Of a stretch of 64,000 bases of DNA, positions 8,416-16,348 are shown piece by piece. Origin of the DNA: Actinacidiphila bryophytorum (lineage in GTDB: Bacteria; Actinomycetota; Actinomycetes; Streptomycetales; Streptomycetaceae). Positions within the stretch are counted from its first letter, which is position 1. Every line of letters begins with the position of its first letter. The notes beneath the pieces are model-generated. The model ran no database searches, was not told the DNA's origin, and saw only the letters and a program-made list of their open reading frames with translations. The position numbers and the translations under genes were made by a program. The DNA lies in assembly GCF_016916835.1 (NCBI RefSeq), contig NZ_JAFFIX010000020.1, positions 84,699-148,698 on the forward strand, written 5' to 3'.

Positions 8416-9371
8416 CACAGTCCCTCCGACGAGCTGCGCATCTTGTCGTATCCGGAGAACTTGACGATGACGAGCGAGATGATCGTGGCGATGACCACCA
8501 GGATCAGGGCGATGGCCGAGGCGTAGCCGAACTGGAAGTCCTTGAAGCCCTTGACGTACGAGTAGTACGGCGTGGTCGTCGTGTCGGTGCCGGGGCCGCC
8601 CTGGGTCAGGATCAGCACCGTGTCGAACACGGTCATGCCGCCGACCACCATGAGAATCATCGAGGTGACCATGGTGGTGCGCAGCTGCGGCAGGGTGATG
8701 GACCAGAACTGCCGGATGCGGCCGGCACCGTCGATCGCCGCGGCCTGGTAGAGCACCTGCGGGATGGCGCGGGTGGCGCCCTGGTAGATCAGGGTGTGGA
8801 ACGGCGTGTACTGCCATGCGCCGACGAAGATCAGCACCCCGATGGCCGTGCTCTGGTGACCGAACAGGTTGCCGTCGCCGAACAGCCACCGGGCCTGGGA
8901 CGGCACGCCGAAGTTCGGGTCGAGCAGTGCCCGCCACAGGATGGAGATGGCGGTCGCCGACAGCAGCAGCGGGACGAAGTAGATCGCGGACAGGACCGCC
9001 CGGTTGCGCTGCTTTCCGGCCGCCCACACGCCCAGCAGGATGCTCAGGGGCGTCTGGACCACGACGCCGAGCACCGTGGTGAGCAGCGTGAGCCAGATGC
9101 TCTGGAGCATGACGTGGTCGTGGACCAGCGTCTTCCAGTTGTCCACGCCGGTGAAGGAGAGCGCATCGACGCCGTCCCACTCGGCGAAGGACAGCACCGC
9201 GACCATGATCAGCGGCAGGACGGCGAAAAGAGTGAAGAACAGGGTGGCGGGCGCCGCCCAGGCAAAGCCTGGGCGGGCCACGGAGGCGCCGGACCTGCGG
9301 CCCGGCCAGCGGGCGCCGGCCCGGAGTGCGGGCCGGCGCTTCCCCACCCTGGATGAATCAGTGGTGGTCAT
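8415..9371 (-). CDS. Carbohydrate ABC transporter permease (MalF-type)
   Basis: A 318-residue integral membrane permease. A basic N-terminal tail of about 35 residues (RRPALRAGARWPGRRSG) precedes the first helix. The EAA-like loop is QAAAIDGAGRIRQFWSITLP. It pairs with the MalG-type permease encoded directly downstream. The ATG at 9371 lies 14 bp after the binding-protein stop; its ribosome site is weak, suggesting translation is fed from the upstream gene. Substrate specificity lies in the neighbouring lipoprotein. Confidence 0.92.
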   Translation of the reverse strand: MTTTDSSRVGKRRPALRAGARWPGRRSGASVARPGFAWAAPATLFFTLFAVLPLIMVAVLSFAEWDGVDALSFTGVDNWKTLVHDHVMLQSIWLTLLTTVLGVVVQTPLSILLGVWAAGKQRNRAVLSAIYFVPLLLSATAISILWRALLDPNFGVPSQARWLFGDGNLFGHQSTAIGVLIFVGAWQYTPFHTLIYQGATRAIPQVLYQAAAIDGAGRIRQFWSITLPQLRTTMVTSMILMVVGGMTVFDTVLILTQGGPGTDTTTTPYYSYVKGFKDFQFGYASAIALILVVIATIISLVIVKFSGYDKMRSSSEGL

Positions 9372-9385
9372 TTCTGGATCCCGGT

Positions 9386-10684
9386 TCAGGATGTGGGCAG
9401 GGCCTGCATCGCCTTGATGAAGCCGTCGGCGTCGATCTTGCCGTCGAAGAACTGCTGTACCGCGGTGTGCATCGCGTTGCTGGCCGACTGCGGGTAGGCC
9501 TGGTCCCACGAGAGCTGGAACGAGGGAGCGCTCTTGACCAGGTCGTACTGGAACTTCGCGTAGTCCGGGATGGCCGCGGTGTCCAGGAAGTTCACCGTGT
9601 TGGTGGTGGTCGGCAGGTTGCCGATCGCCATGTGCGCCTTCACGAACTCGTCGCTGTACTGCAGCTTCAGGAACTGTGCGATGGCGTCGGCGTACTTGGT
9701 CTTCTTCAGGACCGAGTAGTAGTTGTTGGTGTTGCCGACGATGTCCGTCGGGTCACCCTTGCCGCCGTCGACGGTCGGGAAGGAGCTGTAGCCCAGACCG
9801 CTCTTGGCGAAGTCGGGGTTGTCCTGCTGCTGCTGGGAGTAGTACCAGGAGCCCATCAGCTCGAACGCGGCCTTGCTCTGCGCGACCAGCGCCACGGAAC
9901 CGCCGTCGGTGTACTTGACGGAGTCGTAGTTGGTGCCGAAGGCGCCGGCGTCGATCAGTTCCTTGAGCTTCGCCAGTGCGGCGCGGCTGTCGGCGCTGTC
10001 CCATGCGGACTTGTCGCCGCCCATGGCCTTCTCGAACAGGCCAGGGCCCGCGATGCGGTCGTACATGTACTCGTACCACATCAGGGTCGGCCACTGGTCG
10101 CCGCCGCCAAGCGCGATCGGGGTGACGTGCTTGGCCTTGAGGACCTTCACCGCGTTGAGCAGGTCGTCCCAGGTCTTGGGGGCGGTGAGGCCGTTGTCGG
10201 CCAGGACCTTCTTGTTGTTGAAGAGCATGACCGGCTGGGTGCCGCGCATCGGGATGCCGTACGACTTGCCGTCCACGACCGCGCCGTTGAAGACCGAGGG
10301 CAGGAAGTTGGACTTCAGCCCCGGGTCCTTGGCGATCATGTCGTCGAGCGGGAGGAGGAGACCGGCCTTGACGAAGGGCGCGATGCTGCCGCCGCCCCAG
10401 TTGAAGAAGACGTCCGGGGCCTGCTTGGTGTTGATGAGCGTCTGCAGCTTGGTCTGGTAGTCGGCCCCAGGGATGGTCTGGAGCTTCGCCTTGACCTTCG
10501 ACGTCTTGTTGAACGTGTCGATGATCTGCTTTTCGACCTTGTTGCTCGCGTCGCCGTACACGAGAACCGTGAAGCTGCCAGAGCCACTGCTGCTGGAGCT
10601 GCCGCCGCCGCAAGCGGCCAGCGTCAGCCCGAGGGCGAGCACCACACTGCCGGCCACGGCACGGGGAAGCCATCTCTTCTTCAT
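9386..10684 (-). CDS. Sugar-binding lipoprotein of the ABC importer
   Basis: A 432-residue extracellular solute-binding protein (family 1). The signal peptide is MKKRWLPRAVAGSVVLALGL followed by lipobox TLAAC, with lipidation at Cys25 and then a Ser/Gly-rich tether. It would sit on the outer face of the membrane and deliver a beta-linked oligosaccharide to the permeases downstream. The start is supported by AAAGG 7 nt upstream. It is the first gene of the leftward operon, behind a good promoter at 10740-10768 and CGAAA/TTTCG operator sites. Xylobiose is inferred only from synteny with bxlE. Confidence 0.92.
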   Translation of the reverse strand: MKKRWLPRAVAGSVVLALGLTLAACGGGSSSSSGSGSFTVLVYGDASNKVEKQIIDTFNKTSKVKAKLQTIPGADYQTKLQTLINTKQAPDVFFNWGGGSIAPFVKAGLLLPLDDMIAKDPGLKSNFLPSVFNGAVVDGKSYGIPMRGTQPVMLFNNKKVLADNGLTAPKTWDDLLNAVKVLKAKHVTPIALGGGDQWPTLMWYEYMYDRIAGPGLFEKAMGGDKSAWDSADSRAALAKLKELIDAGAFGTNYDSVKYTDGGSVALVAQSKAAFELMGSWYYSQQQQDNPDFAKSGLGYSSFPTVDGGKGDPTDIVGNTNNYYSVLKKTKYADAIAQFLKLQYSDEFVKAHMAIGNLPTTTNTVNFLDTAAIPDYAKFQYDLVKSAPSFQLSWDQAYPQSASNAMHTAVQQFFDGKIDADGFIKAMQALPTS

Positions 10685-10696
10685 CGTCCAGCCTTT

Positions 10697-10708
10697 CGAA
10701 ATATTTCG
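10697..10708. promoter_or_regulatory. LacI-type operator CGAAATATTTCG
   Basis: A perfect 12-bp palindrome, overlapping an 8-bp TTTCGAAA palindrome at 10694-10701, about 25-36 nt downstream of the predicted transcription start of the sugar operon. Additional CGAAA boxes lie at 10719-10723 and in the promoter spacer at 10757-10761. CGAAA/TTTCG boxes are reported in streptomycete xylan-utilisation promoters. The likely ligand is the divergent LacI protein. Confidence 0.7.
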
Positions 10709-10739
10709 GCACCGTCGCCGAAAATTGCTGCGCGGTGTG

Positions 10740-10768
10740 ACGCTAAGGTGCACGTACGAAAGGGTCAA
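10740..10768 (-). promoter_or_regulatory. Promoter of the beta-glycoside operon
   Basis: On the minus strand TTGACC (10768-10763) is separated by 17 bp from TAGCGT (10745-10740), a near-consensus vegetative sigma promoter. The predicted start near 10733 leaves a leader of about 50 nt that contains the CGAAA palindrome, so a bound repressor would block elongation or initiation. Confidence 0.65.
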
Positions 10769-10826
10769 CCCTCGGGCTGTGGGTTATCAAAGCGTTACGC
10801 GGAGATGTGCCGTACGCTGCGCTCTT

Positions 10827-11861
10827 ATGGATGAAGAGGTGGACGAGGGTCGGGTCACGCTCGCCCAGGTCGCCGAAACTGCCGGGGTCTCGATCTCGAC
10901 AGTTTCGAAAGTGCTGAACGGCCGTCAGGACGTCTCGGCCCTGACTCGGTTGAAGGTCGAACGACTGCTGGAGCTGCACGGCTACCGGCGGACGTCCCGC
11001 GGCGCCCCCGAGGCGCCACTGATCGAGATCGTCTTCCACGAGCTGGACGCCATCTGGGCGATGGAGCTGATCCTCGGCGTCGAGAAGGTCGCCAAGGAGA
11101 TCGGCGCCAGCGTGGTGCTCACCGAGAGCGGCACCCGCCACTCGCCGGGCACCGAGTGGATCGAGGGAGTGCTGCGCCGCCGGCCGCTCGGCGTCGTCCT
11201 GGTCTTCTCCGCGCTGCCGCACGAGTTCAAGCAGCAGCTGCGCTCCCGGTCCATACCGTTCGTGATCATCGATCCGGCCGGCGACCCCGAGCCGGACGTG
11301 CCCTCCGTCGGCTCCGCGAACTGGTCCGGCGGCCTGGCCGCGACCCGGCACCTGATCGAACTCGGCCACCGCCGTGTCGGAATCATCACAGGCCCCGAGG
11401 ACATGATGTGCTCGCTGGCCCGGCTCGACGGCTTCCGCTCGGCCATGACCACCGCCGGCATCGAGATCGACCCCGACCTGATCGCCTTCGGCGACTTCCA
11501 CGTCGAGGGCGGCTACGAGCAGGCCATGCGGATGCTGGGCAGGCCCGACCGCCCCACCGCGATCTTCGCCGGCAGCGACCTGCAGGCCATCGGGGTACTC
11601 GAAGCCGCCGGCGCCCACGGGCTGCGCACCCCCGCCGACCTGTCCGTCGTCGGCTACGACGACGTCGCCGTCGCCCAGTGGTCCCGCCCCGCCCTGACCA
11701 CCGTCCGGCAGCCGCTGCGCCGGATGGCGGAGGAGGCCTCCCGGATGATGCTGCGGCTGCGCGCCGCACCCTCCACCACGTCCACCACCCGGATGGAACT
11801 CGCCACCAGCCTGGTGATCAGACGCAGCACAGCGCCACCCCCGTCAGCCGCGCGGGCCTGA
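10827..11861 (+). CDS. LacI-family repressor of the beta-glycoside operon
   Basis: A 344-residue regulator. The N-terminal helix-turn-helix is VTLAQVAETAGVSISTVSKVLNG (residues about 9-31), followed by a periplasmic-binding-protein-like effector domain ending with LSVVGYDDVAVAQWSRPALT, typical of LacI/GalR proteins. It is divergent from the sugar operon across a 142-bp region with CGAAA operators and probably responds to the imported sugar. No ribosome site precedes the ATG; TACGCT (10813-10818) lies 8 nt before it, so the transcript may be leaderless. The helix-turn-helix codons contain rare AAA, ACT, ACA and GTT triplets that form a CGAAACTG/CAGTTTCG dyad, possibly an internal operator. Confidence 0.92.
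   Translation: MDEEVDEGRVTLAQVAETAGVSISTVSKVLNGRQDVSALTRLKVERLLELHGYRRTSRGAPEAPLIEIVFHELDAIWAMELILGVEKVAKEIGASVVLTESGTRHSPGTEWIEGVLRRRPLGVVLVFSALPHEFKQQLRSRSIPFVIIDPAGDPEPDVPSVGSANWSGGLAATRHLIELGHRRVGIITGPEDMMCSLARLDGFRSAMTTAGIEIDPDLIAFGDFHVEGGYEQAMRMLGRPDRPTAIFAGSDLQAIGVLEAAGAHGLRTPADLSVVGYDDVAVAQWSRPALTTVRQPLRRMAEEASRMMLRLRAAPSTTSTTRMELATSLVIRRSTAPPPSAARA
10874..10907. promoter_or_regulatory. Dyad CGAAACTG...CAGTTTCG inside the lacI coding region
   Basis: Perfect 8-bp arms at 10874-10881 and 10900-10907 with an 18-bp spacer; the right arm continues into TTTCGAAA. The half-sites resemble the upstream CGAAA operators, and the codons used are rare for this genome. It could be an auxiliary operator for autorepression; it could also be chance. 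Confidence 0.4.
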
Positions 11862-11920
11862 CCTGCACCGATCGGCCGCCGCAAGCGCCCTTCGGACAGG
11901 TGGGCCGCGCCGTGCGGCGG

Positions 11921-11926
11921 TAGTTT
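11921..11926 (+). promoter_or_regulatory. -10 box TAGTTT, leaderless start for the PP2C gene
   Basis: TAGTTT ends 6 nt before the ATG at 11933 and no Shine-Dalgarno sequence intervenes, so transcription probably begins at or next to the start codon. Confidence 0.45.
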
Positions 11927-11932
11927 TGTCCT

Positions 11933-13090
11933 ATGGCACGGAGCGGCACCACCGACGGGCCGCGCGTGCCGGGGCTCGTGCGCTCCCCAGCGGCCCGGCT
12001 CGCGGCGCCGCTGCTGCTGCTCGTCCTGCTGGTCGTCATCGACGAGGCCGCGGGTCCGCAGATCAGGATCGGCGGGCTCATGCTGGCCGTGCCGGCGCTG
12101 TCCGCGGTCTTCCTCAGCCCCCGCGCGGTCGTCGTCGTGGCACTGGTGACGCTGCCCTGCCTGGTCATCGCCGCAGACAGCAACAACCAGCTGGACTCCG
12201 TCAACTTCCCCGTCACCCTGTCCACCAGCGTCCTCATCGGCGTCGCCTCGGTCCTGGCGGCCCGGGTGCGCGCCCGCCGCGAACGCGAACTGGCACAGGC
12301 CCGCTGGGTCGCCGGCGTCGCCCAGCGGACCCTGCTGCGCCCGCTGCCGCAGCGGCTGGGCCGCTTCGCCATCGCCTCGACCTACATGGCAGCCGACCGG
12401 GAGGCCGCCATCGGCGGCGACCTCTACGCCACCGCCGACCTCGGCGGCGGCCGCATCCGGGTGCTCGTCGGCGACGTCCAGGGCAAGGGCATGGCCGCGG
12501 TCGAGGTCGCCAGCATGCTGCTCGGCGCCTTCCGCCGGGCCGCCCGGCAGCACGTCCCGCTGCCCGTCCTGCCCCGCTACCTCGACCGGAACCTGCGCGA
12601 GGACCTCACCGACCTCGGCTCGGCGCCGCCCCCGCCGCCCGGCAGTACGGCCCCCGCCGCACCCGCATCCGACGGCCCCCTGGAACGCTTCGTGACCGCC
12701 GTCGTCGTGGAGGCCGCCGCCGGCGGCGACTCACTGGACATCGTCAACTGCGGCCACCCCCCGCCGATCCTGCTGCACCGCGACCAGGTGGTAGCCCTGG
12801 ACGCCGGGCAGCCCGCCCTGCCGCTCGGCCTCGGCGACCTCGGGCCGGAGGAGGAGCAGGTCGACCGGCACGAGCTGGCCGTCGGCGACGTCCTGCTGCT
12901 CTACACCGACGGCGTGATCGAGGCCCGCGACGACGACGGGGCCTTCTACCCGCTGACCGAGCGGCTCGCCGGCTGGCTGCGGCTGCCGCCCGGCGAACTC
13001 ATCGACGTGCTCACCGCCGACCTGCTCCATCACGCGGGGCGGCGGCTCGGCGACGACGTGGCGATCGTCGCCGTCCAGCGGGTGTCCTGA
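11933..13090 (+). CDS. Membrane-anchored SpoIIE/PP2C serine phosphatase
   Basis: A 385-residue protein. The N-terminal 100 residues hold about three hydrophobic segments (LAAPLLLLVLLVVI, LAVPALSAVFL, VVVVALVTLPCLVIA). A PP2C-like SpoIIE catalytic domain follows: GGDLYATADL (metal-binding Asp), VLVGDVQGKGMAA, LYTDGVIEARDDDG and GDDVAIVAV. It would dephosphorylate serine/threonine on a partner protein, classically an anti-anti-sigma factor. Streptomycetes encode many such proteins and no partner is adjacent. A short Pro/Ala-rich loop (PPPPPGSTAPAAPA) interrupts the catalytic domain. It may be cotranscribed with the ClC gene 125 bp downstream. Confidence 0.92.
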   Translation: MARSGTTDGPRVPGLVRSPAARLAAPLLLLVLLVVIDEAAGPQIRIGGLMLAVPALSAVFLSPRAVVVVALVTLPCLVIAADSNNQLDSVNFPVTLSTSVLIGVASVLAARVRARRERELAQARWVAGVAQRTLLRPLPQRLGRFAIASTYMAADREAAIGGDLYATADLGGGRIRVLVGDVQGKGMAAVEVASMLLGAFRRAARQHVPLPVLPRYLDRNLREDLTDLGSAPPPPPGSTAPAAPASDGPLERFVTAVVVEAAAGGDSLDIVNCGHPPPILLHRDQVVALDAGQPALPLGLGDLGPEEEQVDRHELAVGDVLLLYTDGVIEARDDDGAFYPLTERLAGWLRLPPGELIDVLTADLLHHAGRRLGDDVAIVAVQRVS

Positions 13091-13215
13091 GCGCCGCCCT
13101 GGCACCCCCGGATCACCCAACCAGCGGCTTTCCCGGCCCCACCGCGTGGCAAGGACAGGCCGCACGGCCCGCACCGACTAGTGTCGCGCTGCCGCCGGAC
13201 GCCGCCGTACCGCCC

Positions 13216-14625
13216 GTGCGTACCGGCGAACCCGCCGCGGCACCGAGCCGAGCCAGGAGAAGTCCCATCACGCAGCAGCAGCCGGCCCCCGCCGACGCAC
13301 CGCCCGGCAACCAGCCGAAGGAGGCCGACGAGCTGCGGGCCATACTGCGCCGGCCCGAATACCGGCGGGCACTGGTCTTCAGCGGGCTGATCGGCATCCC
13401 CGTCTCGCTCGTCGCCTTCTTCTTCCTGGCCGGGCTGCACGAGCTGGAACACCTCATCTGGACCAGCTGGCCGCACCACCTCGGCCACCGCAACCCGCCC
13501 TGGTGGTGGCCGCTGCCCATGGCCGCCGTCGCGGGCCTGGGGACCAGCCTGGTCGTGCTGCGCTTCCCCGGCCGCGGCGGGCACATCCCGGCGGCCGGGC
13601 TGCACTCGGGCGGCGCCACCAAGGCCGCACTGCCCGGCGTCGTCCTCGCCGCCGCGTGCTGCCTGCCCTTCGGCGTCGTCCTCGGCCCGGAAGCCCCGCT
13701 CATCGCCCTCGGCACCGGCCTCGCCCTGCTCTTCCGCGACCTGGCCCGCGCCCCCGCGACGCAGGCGAGCACCACACTGCTCGGCGCGGCGGGTGCCGCC
13801 GCGGGCATCGCCGCGATCTTCGGCAACGCACTGGTCGCCGCCGTCCTGCTGATGGAGGTGGCCGGTGTCGGGGGGCCGCAGCTCTTCGCCGTCATGCTGC
13901 CCGCACTGCTGTCCAGCGGGGTCGGCGGCATCGTCTTCACCGGCTTCGGCCACTGGACCGGCCTGAAGACCGGCAGCCTGGAGATCGGCCTGCCCGCCCC
14001 GCCGCTGCTCGACACCGGCGACGTGGTGTGGTCGGTGCTGATGGCCGTCGTCATCGGCACAGTGATCCACTACGTGATGACGGCCGGCCGCCACATCGCC
14101 GTCCTCGTCGCCGCGCACACCCTGCGCACCACCCTGGTGTGCGCCCTGGCCGTCGGCGGCTGCGCCGCCGCCTACGCCGGGATCACCGGCCGCTCGCCCA
14201 CCGACGTCGCCCTCTCCGGCGAGGCCACCCTGTCGCAGCTGGCCGCCGACCCGCACTCCTGGCCGGTGAGCGCACTCGTCGCGGTGCTGGCCTTCAAGTC
14301 CGCCGCCTACGCGATCAGCCTCGGCAGCCTGCGCGGCGGCCCCGTCTTCCCCTCGCTCTTCCTCGGCGCCGCCGCCGGGGTACTGCTGGCCCCGCTGCCC
14401 GGCCTCGGCGTGATCCCCGGCATGGCGGCCGGCATGGCCGCGTCCACCGCCGCGGCCCTGCGCCTCCCGGTCAGCACGGTCGTCCTGGTCGCCCTGCTGC
14501 TCGGCCACACCGGCTCGCTGCCCGTGGTCATCCTCGCAGCCGTCACCGCCTTCGTGACCACGGAACTCCTCCCCGAGGGTCCGTCGATCCCGCCCTTCCC
14601 GCCCCGCCGCGGTCAGCACCCCTGA
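13216..14625 (+). CDS. ClC-family chloride channel/transporter
   Basis: A multi-span membrane protein of 469 residues from GTG 13216, or 452 from 13267. It has the ClC fold with about ten hydrophobic segments. The ion-path motif GPEAPLIALG corresponds to the GxEGP signature with its gating glutamate, and a later LRGGPVFPSLFLG segment matches the second selectivity loop. It lacks C-terminal CBS domains. The start is uncertain: AGGAGAAG (13256-13263) is ideally placed for translation from an ATC at 13267, while the upstream GTG has no ribosome site. A -10-like TAGTGT lies at 13179-13184. The ion carried (chloride or fluoride) cannot be told from sequence. Confidence 0.88.
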   Translation: MRTGEPAAAPSRARRSPITQQQPAPADAPPGNQPKEADELRAILRRPEYRRALVFSGLIGIPVSLVAFFFLAGLHELEHLIWTSWPHHLGHRNPPWWWPLPMAAVAGLGTSLVVLRFPGRGGHIPAAGLHSGGATKAALPGVVLAAACCLPFGVVLGPEAPLIALGTGLALLFRDLARAPATQASTTLLGAAGAAAGIAAIFGNALVAAVLLMEVAGVGGPQLFAVMLPALLSSGVGGIVFTGFGHWTGLKTGSLEIGLPAPPLLDTGDVVWSVLMAVVIGTVIHYVMTAGRHIAVLVAAHTLRTTLVCALAVGGCAAAYAGITGRSPTDVALSGEATLSQLAADPHSWPVSALVAVLAFKSAAYAISLGSLRGGPVFPSLFLGAAAGVLLAPLPGLGVIPGMAAGMAASTAAALRLPVSTVVLVALLLGHTGSLPVVILAAVTAFVTTELLPEGPSIPPFPPRRGQHP

Positions 14626-14645
14626 GCGGCCCGGCGCCCTCAGCC

Positions 14646-15164
14646 TCAGCCCAGCATCGGCTGCAGGGCGCCTTCCAGGGTCAGCAGTTCGCGCTTGCGC
14701 TCCAGGCCCCCTGCGTAGCCCCTGAGCGACCCGTCGGCACCGATCACCCGGTGGCAGGGCCGCACGATCGACACCGGGTTCGCGCCGATCGCCGCACCCA
14801 GCGCACGGATCTCGGCCCGCGGCACGCCCAGCCGGCGGGCGATCTCGCCGTACGTCGTGGTCGTCCCGTACGGAACGGCCATCAGCGCGTCCCAGACCCG
14901 CTGCTTGAACTCCGAGCCGGTGCCGCTGTCCGCGAAGGGGACGTCGAAGCCGGTCAGCTCACCGGCGAAGTACGCGTCGAGCTGCGCGGTGATCCCGGCG
15001 AACGCCGCGGGACGGTGCTCCCACTCCGGGCGGATGGCCGGCGCGTTCTTCTGCCCGGCCATCGTCAGCCAGGCCAGTGCGGTAGGCCCGCCCGGCTCCG
15101 CCGACACCTCGCCGACCAGCAGCAGCGGGCCGATCGGGCTGTCGAACGTGGTGTGGACTGTCAC
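14646..15164 (-). CDS. ogt: Methylated-DNA--[protein]-cysteine S-methyltransferase
   Basis: A 172-residue suicide DNA-repair protein that moves the methyl group from O6-methylguanine (and O4-methylthymine) to its own cysteine. The active-site motif IVRPCHRVIG contains Cys137. The helix-turn-helix that enters the minor groove reads TYGEIARRLGVPRAEIRALG. Length fits the Ogt type without an Ada N-terminal domain. The GTG at 15164 is preceded by GAAGGGAA; longer readings extend into the neighbour's promoter. It ends 20 bp from the ClC stop in convergent orientation, with no room for a long terminator. Confidence 0.95.
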   Translation of the reverse strand: MTVHTTFDSPIGPLLLVGEVSAEPGGPTALAWLTMAGQKNAPAIRPEWEHRPAAFAGITAQLDAYFAGELTGFDVPFADSGTGSEFKQRVWDALMAVPYGTTTTYGEIARRLGVPRAEIRALGAAIGANPVSIVRPCHRVIGADGSLRGYAGGLERKRELLTLEGALQPMLG

Positions 15165-15264
15165 GGTGGTTCCCTTCGTACGCCCTACTGTCTCACCCCC
15201 GACAATGCCTTGACGCGGGCGGCAATGCTGGCGGAAATCGGACGGCATGCTGCGGGCCGCGCGC

Positions 15265-15270
15265 TAGCCT
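15265..15270 (+). promoter_or_regulatory. -10 box TAGCCT, likely leaderless
   Basis: TAGCCT ends 7 nt before the ATG at 15278. GGAG follows at once but is only 3 nt from the ATG, so leaderless initiation is more likely. Confidence 0.4.
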
Positions 15271-15277
15271 GGAGCGC

Positions 15278-15946
15278 ATGCTCACCGCACAGCAGGAACA
15301 GCAGCGGCAGCGGCTGATACGCCGTCAGCGCCGGTCGAACCGCCTGCTGCCGCCGGTCGTCCGGCGACTGGTCGCAGGACGCGACCCGCAACCGCCGTGG
15401 CTGCCGCGCCGGCTGGCCGCCGTGGTGGCCTGGGACCTCGACCCGGACGCCGGCGTCGCCGTCGTCCGCGTCGTGTGGCGCCCCGGCTCCGCCCAGTCCG
15501 AGACCTTCGACGGCGTCGTCGAGCGCACACCGGCCGGGACGTGGCAGGAGACGGGCGGCGGCGGCATCGACGACGCCGGTGTGCCCGGTCCGCGGCGGTC
15601 GCTCGGCCGCGACGGGCAGATCGGCGTCATCGAGGTGCTGACCAGCAACGGGCTGCTCAGCCGGGCCGCGATGACGTCCCGTCCGGGCCGCGTGCACGAG
15701 GCGCCGTGGGTCGGCACCACGGAGTTGCGGGTCGCCGCGGAGGCGAGCCACCTCCTGGTCGGCGACCGGCGGGTGGCCGTGCCCCCGCACGGCACGGTGC
15801 TCCTCGCCTGGACCTCCCCACCCGCGGCGGTGGCCCGCCGCCCCGTGATCCGGGCCATGGCCTCCGACGGCACCGAGGTCTCGCGGCTGGAGCCGCACGA
15901 TTCCCTCGACGCCCACACGTTGCGCCTCCTGGACATCCCCTCCTGA
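15278..15946 (+). CDS. Conserved actinobacterial protein of unknown function
   Basis: A 222-residue soluble protein that I do not recognise. The N-terminal 35 residues are strongly basic and Gln/Arg-rich (QQEQQRQRLIRRQRR). The rest alternates beta-rich hydrophobic stretches (LAAVVAWDLDP, VAVVRVVWRPG) with acidic turns. It has no transmembrane helix, signal peptide or metal-binding motif. It stands alone, convergent with the response-regulator gene across the repeat array at 15947-16348. GC and codon use match its neighbours, so there is no sign of recent transfer. Confidence 0.8.
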   Translation: MLTAQQEQQRQRLIRRQRRSNRLLPPVVRRLVAGRDPQPPWLPRRLAAVVAWDLDPDAGVAVVRVVWRPGSAQSETFDGVVERTPAGTWQETGGGGIDDAGVPGPRRSLGRDGQIGVIEVLTSNGLLSRAAMTSRPGRVHEAPWVGTTELRVAAEASHLLVGDRRVAVPPHGTVLLAWTSPPAAVARRPVIRAMASDGTEVSRLEPHDSLDAHTLRLLDIPS

Positions 15947-16348
15947 CCTCCCCTTTGCGGGGGGCGAGGTGATTGCCACGTGCTGTGGCGTTGCTTTCTT
16001 CCCGCCGCTCGGGCTGGCCGCGCAGTCCCCGCGCCCCTGGGTGATTGCCACGTGCGGTGGGCTCGCACCTTCCGGTGCGTCGTGGCTTGTCGCGCAGTTC
16101 CCCGCGCCCCTGGGGGTGCCCTCTGTGCGCAGGGTTGGCGCTTTCAGGCGGCGCCCACTGCCTGCGAGAGTGAGCGTTTTCAGGGGCGCGGGGAACTGCG
16201 CGCCCGGCCCGAGGAGCGGGAAAGAAGCAACGCCACCGCACGTGGCAGCCACCTGGGGGGCGCGGGGACTGCGCGGCCAGGCCGAACGGGCGGGAAGAAA
16301 GCAACCGCCACCGCAAGTGGCAGCCACCTGGAAGCCGCCCCGCAGGGG
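15947..16348. repeat. Modular inverted intergenic repeat array A
   Basis: A gene-free stretch between convergent genes. The core GCGCAGTTCCCCGCGCCCCT occurs forward at 16092-16111 and, with one base missing, near 16020-16038. It occurs reversed at 16182-16201 and, shortened, near 16257-16275. Flanking modules (GATTGCCACGTGCTGTGGCG near 15971 and 16029) have reverse partners on the right (GTGGCAGCCACCTGG near 16245 and 16318). The whole block can fold into a long branched hairpin. No reading frame with gene-like features is seen. Confidence 0.85.
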
